Part shown: in pieces, positions 15,562 to 23,607 of the stretch | Layout of the letters: every line of letters starts with the position of its first letter | How positions within the stretch are numbered: position 1 is the stretch's first letter | NCBI GenBank assembly: GCA_041690535.1 | Contig: JAWLHA010000034.1 | Coordinates: forward strand, 1-46,175 | Direction of reading: 5' to 3' | Length of the DNA: 46,175 nt | Source of the DNA: JAWLHA01 sp041690535 | GTDB lineage: Bacteria > Pseudomonadota > Gammaproteobacteria > Thiohalomonadales > Thiohalomonadaceae | Notes under the pieces: generated by a model | Told to the model about the DNA's origin: nothing | What the model saw: only the letters and a program-made list of their open reading frames with translations | Database searches by the model: none | Program-made: the position numbers and the translations under genes

Positions 15562-16899
15562 ATGAAACCCGTAGATACCTTGATCCATGCCCGTTGGGTG
15601 ATCCCGGTCGAGCCGGATGACCGTGTGCTGGAGCATCACAGCCTGGCGATCCGCGACGGCCGCATCGTCGCCCTCCTCCCCACAGCCGAGGCAAGCGCCA
15701 GCTTCGCGGCGACGCAAACCGTCACCCTCGAACACCACGCCTTGATCCCGGGCCTCATCAACGCCCATACCCACGCGGCCATGGCGCTGATGCGCGGCCT
15801 GGCGGACGACCTGCCGCTCATGACCTGGCTCAACGAGCACATCTGGCCGGCGGAGGGGCGTCATGTGAGTCCCGAATTCGTTCGTGACGGGACGCAGCTG
15901 GCCATGGCCGAAATGCTCCGGGGCGGCACCACCTGCTTCTCGGACATGTACTTCTTCCCCGACGAGGTGGCCCGACTGGCCGAACAGGCGGGCATGCGTG
16001 CAGTGGTGGGTCTGATTGTGCTCGACTTTCCCACCGCCTGGGCCCAGAACGCGGAGGAGTACCTGCACAAGGGGCTGGCCGTTCACGATGCCCTGCGCCA
16101 CAGCCCGCTGGTCACCACTGCGTTCGCCCCCCACGCACCTTACACCGTCTCCGACGCCCCGTTGGAAAAGGTGGTGATGTATGCCGAGGAGCTGGACCTC
16201 CCCATTCACATGCACATCCATGAAACCGCCCATGAGGTCTCCCAGGCGCTCGAGGCCGGTGGCCACCGTCCGCTGGAGCGGCTGGCCGATTTGGGTCTGC
16301 TCACCCCGCGACTGATTGCGGTGCATATGACCCAGCTTACGGAAGCGGAGATCGCCACCCACGCCGCCGCCGGCGCCCACGTCGTGCACTGTCCCGAGTC
16401 CAATTTGAAGCTTGCCAGCGGTTTCTGCCCGGTCCACGAACTCTCCACCGCCGGTGTAAACGTCGCCCTCGGCACGGACGGGGCCGCAAGCAACAACGAT
16501 CTGGACATGTTCGGGGAGATGCGTACCGCCGCCCTGCTGGCCAAGGGGGTCTCGGGCGACGCCTGTGCGGTACCGGCCGCGCTGGCACTGCGCATGGCCA
16601 CCCTCAACGGGGCCAAAGCGCTCGGACTGGAAGAGGTGACCGGCTCCCTGGTGCCGGGCAAGATGGCCGATCTGGCCGCGATCCGGCTGGACGATGTAGA
16701 GACCCAGCCGCTCAACAATCCCGTCTCCCAACTGGTCTACGCCACCGGACGCGACAAGGTGACCGATGTGTGGGTCGCGGGCAAGCGTTTGCTCAACAAC
16801 CGCCGGCTGACCACCCTCGATGAGGAGTCGATTCGGGTGCGCACACGTGCGTGGCAGGCTAAGATCCAGGGCTTCGATGAGATGAAGGAGCAGGCATGA
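15562..16899 (+). CDS. mtaD: 5-methylthioadenosine / S-adenosylhomocysteine deaminase
   Basis: This is an amidohydrolase (TRZ/ATZ group) that deaminates methylthioadenosine and S-adenosylhomocysteine, by-products of polyamine synthesis and methylation. It has 445 residues. The start at 15562 (MKPVDTLIHARWVIPVEP) is chosen by fit to the family N-terminus. Metal ligands are NAHTH (His69, His71), HMHIHETAHE, AVHMTQ and LGTDGAASNNDLDMF. The substrate-recognition HCPESNLKLASG is also present. It overlaps ubiG by four bases (ATGA). This mtaD-ubiG-mupP order is known from pseudomonads and relatives. Confidence 0.92.
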   Translation: MKPVDTLIHARWVIPVEPDDRVLEHHSLAIRDGRIVALLPTAEASASFAATQTVTLEHHALIPGLINAHTHAAMALMRGLADDLPLMTWLNEHIWPAEGRHVSPEFVRDGTQLAMAEMLRGGTTCFSDMYFFPDEVARLAEQAGMRAVVGLIVLDFPTAWAQNAEEYLHKGLAVHDALRHSPLVTTAFAPHAPYTVSDAPLEKVVMYAEELDLPIHMHIHETAHEVSQALEAGGHRPLERLADLGLLTPRLIAVHMTQLTEAEIATHAAAGAHVVHCPESNLKLASGFCPVHELSTAGVNVALGTDGAASNNDLDMFGEMRTAALLAKGVSGDACAVPAALALRMATLNGAKALGLEEVTGSLVPGKMADLAAIRLDDVETQPLNNPVSQLVYATGRDKVTDVWVAGKRLLNNRRLTTLDEESIRVRTRAWQAKIQGFDEMKEQA

Positions 16900-17606
16900 G
16901 CGCATCGGTGCACAACGTCGATCCACTGGAGATCAGCAAATTTGAGGAGCTCGCCTCCCGCTGGTGGGACCCCAAGAGCGAATTCAAACCGCTGCACGAC
17001 ATCAACCCCCTGCGCCTCGACTATGTGGATGCGCGCTGTGGGCTGGCGGGGAAGCGGGTGCTGGACGTAGGCTGCGGCGGCGGCATCCTCTCCGAAGGGA
17101 TGGCGTTCAAAGGGGCCGAGGTGACCGGTATCGACATGGGGGAGGCCCCCCTCTCCGTGGCCAGGCTGCACCAGCTGGAATCCGGGGTTGAGGTGGATTA
17201 CCGACGCATCACCGCGGAGCAGCTCGCCGAGGAGATGCCGGAGAGCTTCGACGTGGTCACCTGCATGGAGATGCTGGAGCACGTGCCCGACCCGGGCTCG
17301 GTGATCGCCGCCTGCGCGCGCCTGGTCAAGCCCGGCGGGAAGATCTTCTTCTCCACCCTCAACCGCAATCCCAAGTCGTACCTGTTCGCGATCATCGGTG
17401 CGGAGTACCTGCTGCGGCTGCTGCCCAAGGGGACCCACAACTATGCCAAGTTCATTCGCCCTTCCGAGCTGGGCGAATGGGTCCGCCACGGCGGGCTGGA
17501 GCTGAAGGAGCTGACGGGGATGAGCTACAACCCCCTCACCCAGCGCTACAGCCTGGGGCGCGATCTGGACGTGAACTACCTGGCCTACTGCACCAGAGAG
17601 GGTTAG
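16896..17606 (+). CDS. ubiG: Ubiquinone biosynthesis O-methyltransferase
   Basis: It carries out both O-methylations in ubiquinone synthesis, using S-adenosylmethionine. It has 236 residues. The N-terminal EISKFEELASRWWDPKSEF is characteristic; the SAM-binding loop VLDVGCGGGILSEGMA and the later TCMEMLEHVPDP follow. Presence indicates a ubiquinone-using respiratory chain. Translational coupling to mtaD fits, as methylation yields S-adenosylhomocysteine, which MtaD can deaminate. Confidence 0.95.
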   Translation: MSASVHNVDPLEISKFEELASRWWDPKSEFKPLHDINPLRLDYVDARCGLAGKRVLDVGCGGGILSEGMAFKGAEVTGIDMGEAPLSVARLHQLESGVEVDYRRITAEQLAEEMPESFDVVTCMEMLEHVPDPGSVIAACARLVKPGGKIFFSTLNRNPKSYLFAIIGAEYLLRLLPKGTHNYAKFIRPSELGEWVRHGGLELKELTGMSYNPLTQRYSLGRDLDVNYLAYCTREG

Positions 17607-17612
17607 GCGTCG

Positions 17613-18383
17613 GTGACACCCGTTCGCCAGAGCGTGCGCACCGTCCTGTTCGACCTGGACGGGACCCTGGCCGACACGGCCCCCGACCTCGCCTTCGCCC
17701 TCAACCGGGTGCTGGAGGAGCAGAACAGGGCGCCGCTGCCCTTCGAACAGATCCGGCCGGTGGTCTCCCATGGCGGCATGGCGCTGATCCGCCTCGGCTT
17801 TGGCCTGTCGCCTGACGCCCCGCAGTTCGAGCCGTTGCGCCAGCGCCTGCTGGAAATCTACCGGGCCAACATCGCCCGCGGCACCACGCTCTTTCCCGGA
17901 ACCGACACGCTTCTCGAGGCGTTGGAGGCCATGGGGATGAGCTGGGGGGTGGTCACCAACAAACCGGCCTGGCTGACAGAGCCGCTGCTCGAGGCGTTGG
18001 GGGTGCTGAACCGGGCCGTGGCGGTGGTGAGCGGGGATACCCTCCCCGAACGCAAGCCCCACCCGGCCCCGCTCCTGCTCGCCTGCGAGCAGGCCGGCTC
18101 CCTGCCGGGCGAGTGCATTTATCTTGGCGATGCCGAGCGGGATATGGAAGCGGCCCGGCGCGCAGGCATGCCAGCTTTCGTGGTGAATTACGGCTACATC
18201 GGCGAGGACGACCGGCCGACCGAATGGGGCGCCGAGGGTTTCATCGACCACCCGATGGAGTTGCTGCCGCTGCTTGAGCGGATCGCCGCCGGGGAAGGCG
18301 GGGGGAGTTCAACCACTGGGCGGGAGCTACGAGGTGCGAGGAGAGGCGGGATCCAAGGGAAAGTGTCGCTTCGCGACGACTGA
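17613..18383 (+). CDS. mupP: HAD phosphatase, MupP/Gph type (N-acetylmuramate 6-phosphate phosphatase)
   Basis: This is a haloacid-dehalogenase phosphatase of 256 residues from GTG 17613, six bases after ubiG. Motif I is FDLDGTLADT (Asp14, Asp16), motif II VVTNKP, motif III RKPHPAP and motif IV YLGDAERDMEAARRAGM. In pseudomonads the gene after ubiG is mupP of peptidoglycan recycling, so I favour MupP over phosphoglycolate phosphatase on context. The last 30 or so residues (from GEGGGSSTTGREL) are low-complexity and read through a degenerate repeat (TACGAGGTGCGAGG at 18328-18341). The original C-terminus was therefore probably shorter. Confidence 0.85.
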   Translation: MTPVRQSVRTVLFDLDGTLADTAPDLAFALNRVLEEQNRAPLPFEQIRPVVSHGGMALIRLGFGLSPDAPQFEPLRQRLLEIYRANIARGTTLFPGTDTLLEALEAMGMSWGVVTNKPAWLTEPLLEALGVLNRAVAVVSGDTLPERKPHPAPLLLACEQAGSLPGECIYLGDAERDMEAARRAGMPAFVVNYGYIGEDDRPTEWGAEGFIDHPMELLPLLERIAAGEGGGSSTTGRELRGARRGGIQGKVSLRDD

Positions 18384-18425
18384 CCTGATGGCCGCGCGCA
18401 GCGCCCCACCCCCTCGCGCCTCGTA
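18328..18425. repeat. Inverted pair of TACGAGGYGCGAGG repeats
   Basis: TACGAGGTGCGAGG at 18328-18341 and its complement CCTCGCGCCTCGTA at 18412-18425 match in 13 of 14 bases. They sit between the converging 3' ends of mupP and the small membrane protein. The right copy belongs to a longer motif with AGCGCCCCACCCCCTCG that recurs after nirN at 19785-19822. Confidence 0.6.
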
Positions 18426-18431
18426 TCTGCC

Positions 18432-18626
18432 TCACTCGTCTTTGAGCTTCTGGATGAGCGCTTCCTTGGAGTCCTTGTAGAGCTCTTCGGCCATGCGCTG
18501 AGCCTTGTCGCGGATATCGCGCTCGGCAAAGGGGTTGCTGAACAGCGGCTGATCCTTGGCGAGATTGATACCCAACCAGACGCCGGTCAACAGGATCGCG
18601 CCCACAAGAACGAACAGCTTCTTCAT
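18432..18626 (-). CDS. Small single-pass membrane protein, function unknown
   Basis: This 64-residue protein starts at ATG 18626 behind a strong GGAGAGAGG site. Residues 3-22 (KLFVLVGAILLTGVWLGINL) form one membrane helix or uncleaved signal anchor. The remainder is charged and helical (AERDIRDKAQRMAEELYKDS) with a coiled-coil-like pattern, probably periplasmic or cytoplasmic depending on topology. I do not recognise a named family. Its start lies only 25 bases from that of hpnC on the opposite strand. Confidence 0.7.
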   Translation of the reverse strand: MKKLFVLVGAILLTGVWLGINLAKDQPLFSNPFAERDIRDKAQRMAEELYKDSKEALIQKLKDE

Positions 18627-18651
18627 GACAGACCTCTCTCCTCGATCGGCC

Positions 18652-19551
18652 ATGGAAACTACCACAGCCCGTGCCCAAGCGCACACTGTCGCGGCGGCCT
18701 ACGCCCACTGCCTGGAAGTGGCCCGGAACCATTACGAAAACTTCCCGGTGGCCTCCCGGCTGCTGCCTGCCCGGTTGCGGGTCGCCACGGCCGTGATCTA
18801 CACCTTTGCCCGCCAAGCCGATGATCTCGCCGATGAAGGGGATGCCGCCCCTGCCGAGCGGCTTGCGGCCCTGGACGCCATGGCCGCCCAACTGCAGGCC
18901 CTGGAGCAGGGCAAACCAGACCCGGACCCGGTGTTCATCGCCCTGGGGGATGTGATCGCGCGCTTCGGATTGCCTCTGCAGCCGTTCCACGACCTGCTGT
19001 CGGCGTTTCGCCAGGATGTGACGAAAAAGCGCTACACCACCTTCGAGGAGCTGTTGGATTATTGTCGGCGCTCCGCCAACCCCGTCGGGCGGCTGCTTCT
19101 GCACCTGCACGGGGCCGCCACGCCGGAAAACCTGCACCTTTCAGACCGGATCTGCAGTGCCTTGCAGCTCATCAACTTCCTTCAGGACCTGGAGCAGGAT
19201 TGGGTGGAAAACGGCCGAAACTACCTGCCGCAGGATGAGATGGCGCGGTTCGGGGTGAGCGAGGCGCATCTGGAGGGACGACAGAGCGACGAGGCGATGC
19301 GCCAGCTCATGGATTTTCAGCTGGCGCGCGCCCGCGCGATGATGCTCGCGGGCGCCCCCCTACCGGAGCGGCTCAGGGGCCGGTTCCGGTGGGAGTTGCG
19401 ACTGATCGTGCGAGGGGGGCTGGCCGTCCTCGACCGACTGACCGCCCGGGAGAATGTCTTCGACCGCCCGCGCCTGAGCCGTTGGGCAGCACTGCGCCTG
19501 CTTGCCGGGGCGTGCCGCCCCATCACCACAGCAGGGGCACCGAACAGATAA
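18652..19551 (+). CDS. hpnC: Hydroxysqualene synthase HpnC (squalene/phytoene synthase family)
   Basis: It converts presqualene diphosphate to hydroxysqualene, the second step of the HpnCDE squalene route. It has 299 residues from ATG 18652. The first aspartate motif is QADDLADE (57-62) and the second is LQDLEQDWVENGRNYLP. CRRSANPVGRLLLHLHG is typical of HpnC rather than HpnD. There is no obvious ribosome site, and its start faces the small membrane protein gene 25 bases away. Its partners hpnD and hpnE lie 12 kb downstream. The C-terminus ends GAPNR-stop within the left terminus of F1 element copy 3, so the gene's end has been rewritten by that insertion. Confidence 0.9.
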   Translation: METTTARAQAHTVAAAYAHCLEVARNHYENFPVASRLLPARLRVATAVIYTFARQADDLADEGDAAPAERLAALDAMAAQLQALEQGKPDPDPVFIALGDVIARFGLPLQPFHDLLSAFRQDVTKKRYTTFEELLDYCRRSANPVGRLLLHLHGAATPENLHLSDRICSALQLINFLQDLEQDWVENGRNYLPQDEMARFGVSEAHLEGRQSDEAMRQLMDFQLARARAMMLAGAPLPERLRGRFRWELRLIVRGGLAVLDRLTARENVFDRPRLSRWAALRLLAGACRPITTAGAPNR

Positions 19552-19692
19552 TCCGATATGCCAAAAATGTAGGGTGGATAAGCGCAGCGCATCCACCATT
19601 CACGGCCGCGGTGCGGTGGATGCGGTTCGCTGACCCCGCCACTTGCGGGGCAATCTGGCTGCGATTGGCGATTGTTCCCTGTTCGGTGCTCC
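19537..19692. repeat. Family F1 palindromic element, copy 3
   Basis: The left end GCACCGAACAGATAA carries the stop codon of hpnC. The centre TAGGGTGGATAAGCGCAGCG and a degenerate inverted arm follow. The right end is CTGTTCGGTGCTCCAG near 19692. The termini are diverged compared with copy 4 and no clean target duplication is visible. Confidence 0.8.
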
Positions 19693-19784
19693 AGGTGCGA
19701 ATAACTTTGCTGAACGGTGCCGGGATCAACACTCACCGCCAGCTTACGAGGAGTGAGCGGGAGGCTCATGATCAATCCCACTGC

Positions 19785-19822
19785 GCTAGCGCCCCCACCC
19801 CTCGCATCTCGTACCTTTCACC
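19785..19822. repeat. Degenerate CGAGGT-type repeat after nirN
   Basis: AGCGCCCCCACCCCTCGC, then ATCTCGTACCTTTCACC and TCGTATCT, lies directly behind the nirN stop. It matches 18402-18427 behind the small membrane protein gene, and more loosely 13497-13512 behind the oxidoreductase operon. Confidence 0.5.
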
Positions 19823-19831
19823 TCGTATCTT

Positions 19832-21385
19832 TCAATGGCTGGTTCCCTCCGACAGTCGCGTTTTGTTCCACACGTTGTACTTGCCGGAGGGCTTGACCAT
19901 GGCAATGCGCTTGACCTCCTCCAGGGTATCAGCGTCGTAGACGACGAGGGCTCCGTCCATGTCCCAGATGCTGAGCAGGGCGTAGCGGCCGTCCCTCGTG
20001 AACTCCACGTGGGCGGCGGTCTTGCCGGGGGCCGGGCGCAGGGTCTTGACCACTTCCAGGGTCTGCTTGTCGATGACATGGACCGCGTCCTTGTCCTTGC
20101 CGAAGAAGACATCGACCCAGGCGTGCCGGCTGTTTTCATGGCTGCGCATGAAGAAGCCGGAACCCAGGGTGGGGATCTTCTTGATGGTCTCCCAACTCTC
20201 CATGTCCACCACGCTGACCAGCGGCTCCTTCAGGTTGGGGGTAGCCATGACGGTCCGCCCCTGATGCTCCCAGGTGATGCCGGAGCCCAGGTGGGGCATG
20301 CCGGGCACGTCGAGCTTGTGGACTACCCGCCCGAGGTCGAGATCGACCACCTGTCCCACCCCCTTGCGCGAGGCGCCAATCACGAAGTTGTACGCCTGGT
20401 CGAATCCGAAGTCGTCCAGATAGTCGTCCACACGAATGCGGCGAATAGGGAGAAATTCCTTGGTGCGCAGCTCACCATCACCCTGGCGGTAATTGTGCTC
20501 CCAGCCGGAAAACCCGGGGGGCGGCTCCTCCAGATAGCTGATCTCCCACGCCTCCGGAATGTCCTTGAGGGCGGCGACGAAGCTGCCGCGCGGACGCGCG
20601 GTGTACACGGCGCTGACCCGTGAGGTGGTGCCGTCCTTCCCTGCCGCCGGGATCACCTTCACCGGGGTGAGGTCGCGGGCATCGAGGGCCACCAGGGTAT
20701 GGGGCAGGTAGTTGGCCACCATGACGTGGCGGTCATCGCCGGAGACGGCGAGATTGCGGGTGTTGATCCCCGCCCGGATCTCGGCCACCACCTTGAGGTT
20801 GTAGATGTCGAACTTGCTGATCCAGCCATCCCGCGAGGCGAAGTAGACGAAGCGTCCATCACTGCTGTATTTGGGACCGCCGTGCAGGGCGGGGCGGGTC
20901 TGAAAGCGGTGGATCGGTTCGAAACGGTCACCGTCAAGCAGTGTCGCATGGTGATCGCCGGTCTCCACCACGATGAACAGGTTGAGCGGGTCGGCGCTGA
21001 ACACCGGCTTGTCCGAGAGGGCCTCGACCTGAGGATACTGGACGTGGCTGGCCTGGATCTGCGCCAGCCCCCACTCAGGGACGTGGTCGAGGGGGGTGTA
21101 GACATACTCGATGAGCACCTGGATGTCGGCGGCCGTAAGCTTGTCGCTGAACCCGGGCATCTGGGTGGCCGCACGGCCGTGCCTCACCACCTCCAGCGCG
21201 GCGTCCCGGCGCAGTCGGGTGAGGTTCTCAGGAAGCAGCGCCGGGCCCGTCCCGCCCAGGCGGTCCTGACCGTGGCAGGCGCTGCAGTGCTCCAGGTAGA
21301 GAGGCCGGGGAGTCGGTGGTTCGCCCACCGACAGCGCTGTGGCGGGGGCGAGAAGCAGCAGTAGCAACCGGGTCAGGTGTTTCAT
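19832..21385 (-). CDS. nirN: NirN, c-type cytochrome with heme d1-binding propeller (dihydro-heme d1 dehydrogenase)
   Basis: This periplasmic protein introduces the last double bond in heme d1 and hands the cofactor to NirS. It has 517 residues from ATG 21385, overlapping nirJ by four bases (ATGA). After a signal peptide (MKHLTRLLLLLLAPATALSV), a short cytochrome c domain binds heme through CSACH (34-38). The rest is an eight-bladed propeller resembling NirS (FIVVETGDHHATLLDGD, YFASRDGWISKFD). It is the last gene of the nir operon. Similarity to NirS is clear but its length and position identify NirN. Confidence 0.9.
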   Translation of the reverse strand: MKHLTRLLLLLLAPATALSVGEPPTPRPLYLEHCSACHGQDRLGGTGPALLPENLTRLRRDAALEVVRHGRAATQMPGFSDKLTAADIQVLIEYVYTPLDHVPEWGLAQIQASHVQYPQVEALSDKPVFSADPLNLFIVVETGDHHATLLDGDRFEPIHRFQTRPALHGGPKYSSDGRFVYFASRDGWISKFDIYNLKVVAEIRAGINTRNLAVSGDDRHVMVANYLPHTLVALDARDLTPVKVIPAAGKDGTTSRVSAVYTARPRGSFVAALKDIPEAWEISYLEEPPPGFSGWEHNYRQGDGELRTKEFLPIRRIRVDDYLDDFGFDQAYNFVIGASRKGVGQVVDLDLGRVVHKLDVPGMPHLGSGITWEHQGRTVMATPNLKEPLVSVVDMESWETIKKIPTLGSGFFMRSHENSRHAWVDVFFGKDKDAVHVIDKQTLEVVKTLRPAPGKTAAHVEFTRDGRYALLSIWDMDGALVVYDADTLEEVKRIAMVKPSGKYNVWNKTRLSEGTSH

Positions 21386-22578
21386 GATGGGAGCACCTCG
21401 GCAAGGGGACGGGGGGCGAGACCGATTTCGGGATCGGTGAGGTAACAGCCGGGGTCTTCGGACCAGTAGTCGCCCGTGAGTTGGAACGCACGAATGCGGG
21501 TGTTGCCGTTGCACAGGGAGAGGTAGGCGCAACAGCTGCAGCGGCCCTGCACCGGGCGGGGACGGCGCTTGAGCCCGGCCATCACCGGGTCGGAGAGGTC
21601 GGCCCAGATCTCGGAGAAGGGCCGCTCGCGCACGTTGCCGAGGCTGTAGTGCCACCACATGGTGTCGGGGTGCACATTGCCCAGGTTGTCGATATTGGCG
21701 ATGCCGACCCCGGAGCTGTTGCCGCCCCAGGCGGCGAGACGGCGGGCCAGCAGTCCGTGACGCCGGGGGAAGCGGCGCTTCGCCCAGTGCAGCAGGTAGA
21801 CGGCATCGGCATCGTTATTGCCGGTGACGTACTCCCGGGGCGTGCCGCGCTCGATCTGCGCCAGGCAGCTGTCGAAGAGCAGATCCATCGCCCCGCGGGT
21901 GAGGCGGTGGTGGGCATCGTCGCGACGGTTCTTGTTGCCGCGGCCGGCGTAGTTGAGGTGCGAAAGATAGAATTTCTCCCCCTCCTCCTCCTCCATGAGC
22001 TGCAGCAGTCCCGGAAGGTCCCCGGCATTTTCGGCCGTGAGGGTGAAGCGCAATCCCACCTTGATGCCTCGCTCGCGACAGCGGCGCATGCCGGCCAGTG
22101 CCGCATCGAACGCCCCCTCACAGCGGCGGAACCGGTCGTGGGTGGCCTGCAGCCCGTCCAGACTGATGCCGACGTAGTCGTAACCGACCTCGGCGATGGC
22201 GTCGGCCCGCTCCCCGTCGATGAGGGTGCCGTTGGAGGAGAGGCCGATGTAAAACCCCCGCGCCTTGGCACGGCGGGAGATGTCAAAGATGTCGGGGCGC
22301 AGCAGCGGTTCACCGCCGGAGAGGATCAACACCCGTACCCCGAAACCACGGAGGTCATCCATCACTGCGTCGATCTCCGTGCCGGAGAGTTCACCGGGAA
22401 AGGCCTTGTCCGCCGAGGTGGAGTAGCAGTGCTTGCAGGTAAGATTGCAGCGGCGCACCAGATTCCAAATCACCACCGGCGCGGTTCCGGCAGCGACCGG
22501 CGGTATGCCGCGTGTCGGGGTGCCGCTTGGCGGGGACTCCCCGGTCAGAAGCTGCATGTAGGGGGTGATGCGGAGCAT
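21382..22578 (-). CDS. nirJ: NirJ, radical SAM enzyme of heme d1 synthesis
   Basis: It removes two propionate side chains from 12,18-didecarboxysiroheme and leaves oxo groups. It has 398 residues from ATG 22578 with AGGAGG nine bases ahead. The radical SAM cluster motif is Cys44-x3-Cys48-x2-Cys51 (CNLTCKHC). LILSGGEPLLRPD follows, and a C-terminal extension has further cysteines (GRCSCCAYLSLCNGN, DPGC) as expected for auxiliary Fe-S binding. It is coupled to nirN downstream and follows nirH after an 89-base gap. Confidence 0.93.
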   Translation of the reverse strand: MLRITPYMQLLTGESPPSGTPTRGIPPVAAGTAPVVIWNLVRRCNLTCKHCYSTSADKAFPGELSGTEIDAVMDDLRGFGVRVLILSGGEPLLRPDIFDISRRAKARGFYIGLSSNGTLIDGERADAIAEVGYDYVGISLDGLQATHDRFRRCEGAFDAALAGMRRCRERGIKVGLRFTLTAENAGDLPGLLQLMEEEEGEKFYLSHLNYAGRGNKNRRDDAHHRLTRGAMDLLFDSCLAQIERGTPREYVTGNNDADAVYLLHWAKRRFPRRHGLLARRLAAWGGNSSGVGIANIDNLGNVHPDTMWWHYSLGNVRERPFSEIWADLSDPVMAGLKRRPRPVQGRCSCCAYLSLCNGNTRIRAFQLTGDYWSEDPGCYLTDPEIGLAPRPLAEVLPS

Positions 22579-22667
22579 GACGGGTCTTCCTCCTGGAAAT
22601 GCCGCGGGAGATGGTCGCGATGGTCCCGGCAGCGGAATGAATCGTTTCAACCGGCGCGTTCCGTCGT

Positions 22668-23189
22668 TCAAACGCCGAATCTCATGCCTGTCTTCTTGAG
22701 GATTTGGTTGCTGTAGAGCACCTCATGGCCCTGGTCATCGCTGCCGAGCAGTTCGGCGATGGCAGCCACCTGACGCCCCACCTCGGCGCGATCCTGGCCG
22801 TGCACCATTGCAAAGAGGTTATAGGGCCAGTCGGGGGGGTGACGCGGGCGGTGGTAGCAGTGGCTAACGAAGGGCAGCGCGCCAATGCGCGGGCCGATCG
22901 CGCCGATGCGGTGGTCGGGCACATTCCATACACTCATGCCATTGGCGCGGTAACCGAGCCGATAGTGATTGGGCACAGCCCCGATCCGTCGGATGAGTCC
23001 GTTGGCCTGCATCCGCTCGAAGCGCGCCATCACCTCTTCGGGCCTGGCACACACCTTGGCGGCGATGGCGTGAAAAGGCTGCGGGACCAACGGCAGGCCG
23101 GCCTGGGTCGCCAGGACGATGGCCCGATCCAGCGCATCGAGCGTATCGATTGCAGGCGCAGGCTCACGCACGGAAGTGGAGACCGACAT
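22668..23189 (-). CDS. nirH: NirH, siroheme decarboxylase subunit (AsnC/Lrp-like)
   Basis: It belongs to the siroheme decarboxylase group that makes 12,18-didecarboxysiroheme. It has 173 residues: a winged-helix N-terminal half (LVPQPFHAIAAKV, LIRRIGAVPNHYRLGYRANG) and an Lrp-type ligand domain containing VSHCYHRPRHPPDWPYNLF, whose histidines line the active site in this family. It ends with ILKKTGMRFGV, typical of NirH. Despite the fold it is an enzyme subunit, not a regulator. It overlaps nirG by 26 bases. Confidence 0.88.
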   Translation of the reverse strand: MSVSTSVREPAPAIDTLDALDRAIVLATQAGLPLVPQPFHAIAAKVCARPEEVMARFERMQANGLIRRIGAVPNHYRLGYRANGMSVWNVPDHRIGAIGPRIGALPFVSHCYHRPRHPPDWPYNLFAMVHGQDRAEVGRQVAAIAELLGSDDQGHEVLYSNQILKKTGMRFGV

Positions 23190-23607
23190 AGAATTCCTCC
23201 CGTTTCGGAAAGTTGTACACCTTCAGTCCGGTCGCCTCTTCGATGTCGGCGATCACCCCATCGATACGCTCGGGGAGTTCGGTGGCGAGGACAAACCACA
23301 TGTTCAACCAGTGTTCGCGGGCATAGTTATGGGCCACCTCGGGGAAGGCGTTGACGATGGCTGTCGCCTCATCGAACCGCTCCTTCGGAACGGCCATGGC
23401 CGCAAGGGTCAGCGCCCCTCCCATGCGCTGCGCGTTGAACAAGGGGCCGAAGCGGGTGAGCAGCCCCTCCTCCTGCATCGCCTCCAGGCGCCGCAGCAGC
23501 TCCGCCTCGTCGGTACCGAGCTGCTCGGCAACAACTTGAAAGGGGCGCTCGCAGATGGGCATTCCCCGTTGCAGCTCGTTGAGGATGTCCCGATCCAACT
23601 CATCCAT
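23164..23607 (-). CDS. nirG: NirG, siroheme decarboxylase subunit
   Basis: It is a 147-residue AsnC/Lrp-like subunit starting MDELDRDILNELQRGMPICE at ATG 23607, overlapping the end of nirDL by eight bases. The EVAHNYAREHWLNMWFVLAT stretch is the family's active-site region, equivalent to the HNYEREHHFNLWFVV of the NirD half of NirDL. It ends KVYNFPKREEFYVGLHFRA, as NirG does. It probably pairs with NirH in a decarboxylase complex. Confidence 0.88.
   Translation of the reverse strand: MDELDRDILNELQRGMPICERPFQVVAEQLGTDEAELLRRLEAMQEEGLLTRFGPLFNAQRMGGALTLAAMAVPKERFDEATAIVNAFPEVAHNYAREHWLNMWFVLATELPERIDGVIADIEEATGLKVYNFPKREEFYVGLHFRA

Noticed and set aside
15400..15562. SAM- or SAH-type riboswitch ahead of mtaD
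   Set aside because: Most of the leader is a truncated F1 element, and only a single short hairpin remains, without the pseudoknot or conserved core of known classes.
17613..18383. Phosphoglycolate phosphatase (gph) paired with CO2 fixation
   Set aside because: The fold is shared, but the mtaD-ubiG context favours MupP; no Rubisco or cbb genes are nearby.
19832..21385. Second nitrite reductase (nirS paralogue)
   Set aside because: The cytochrome plus propeller layout fits, but position after nirJ, shorter length and heme domain match NirN.
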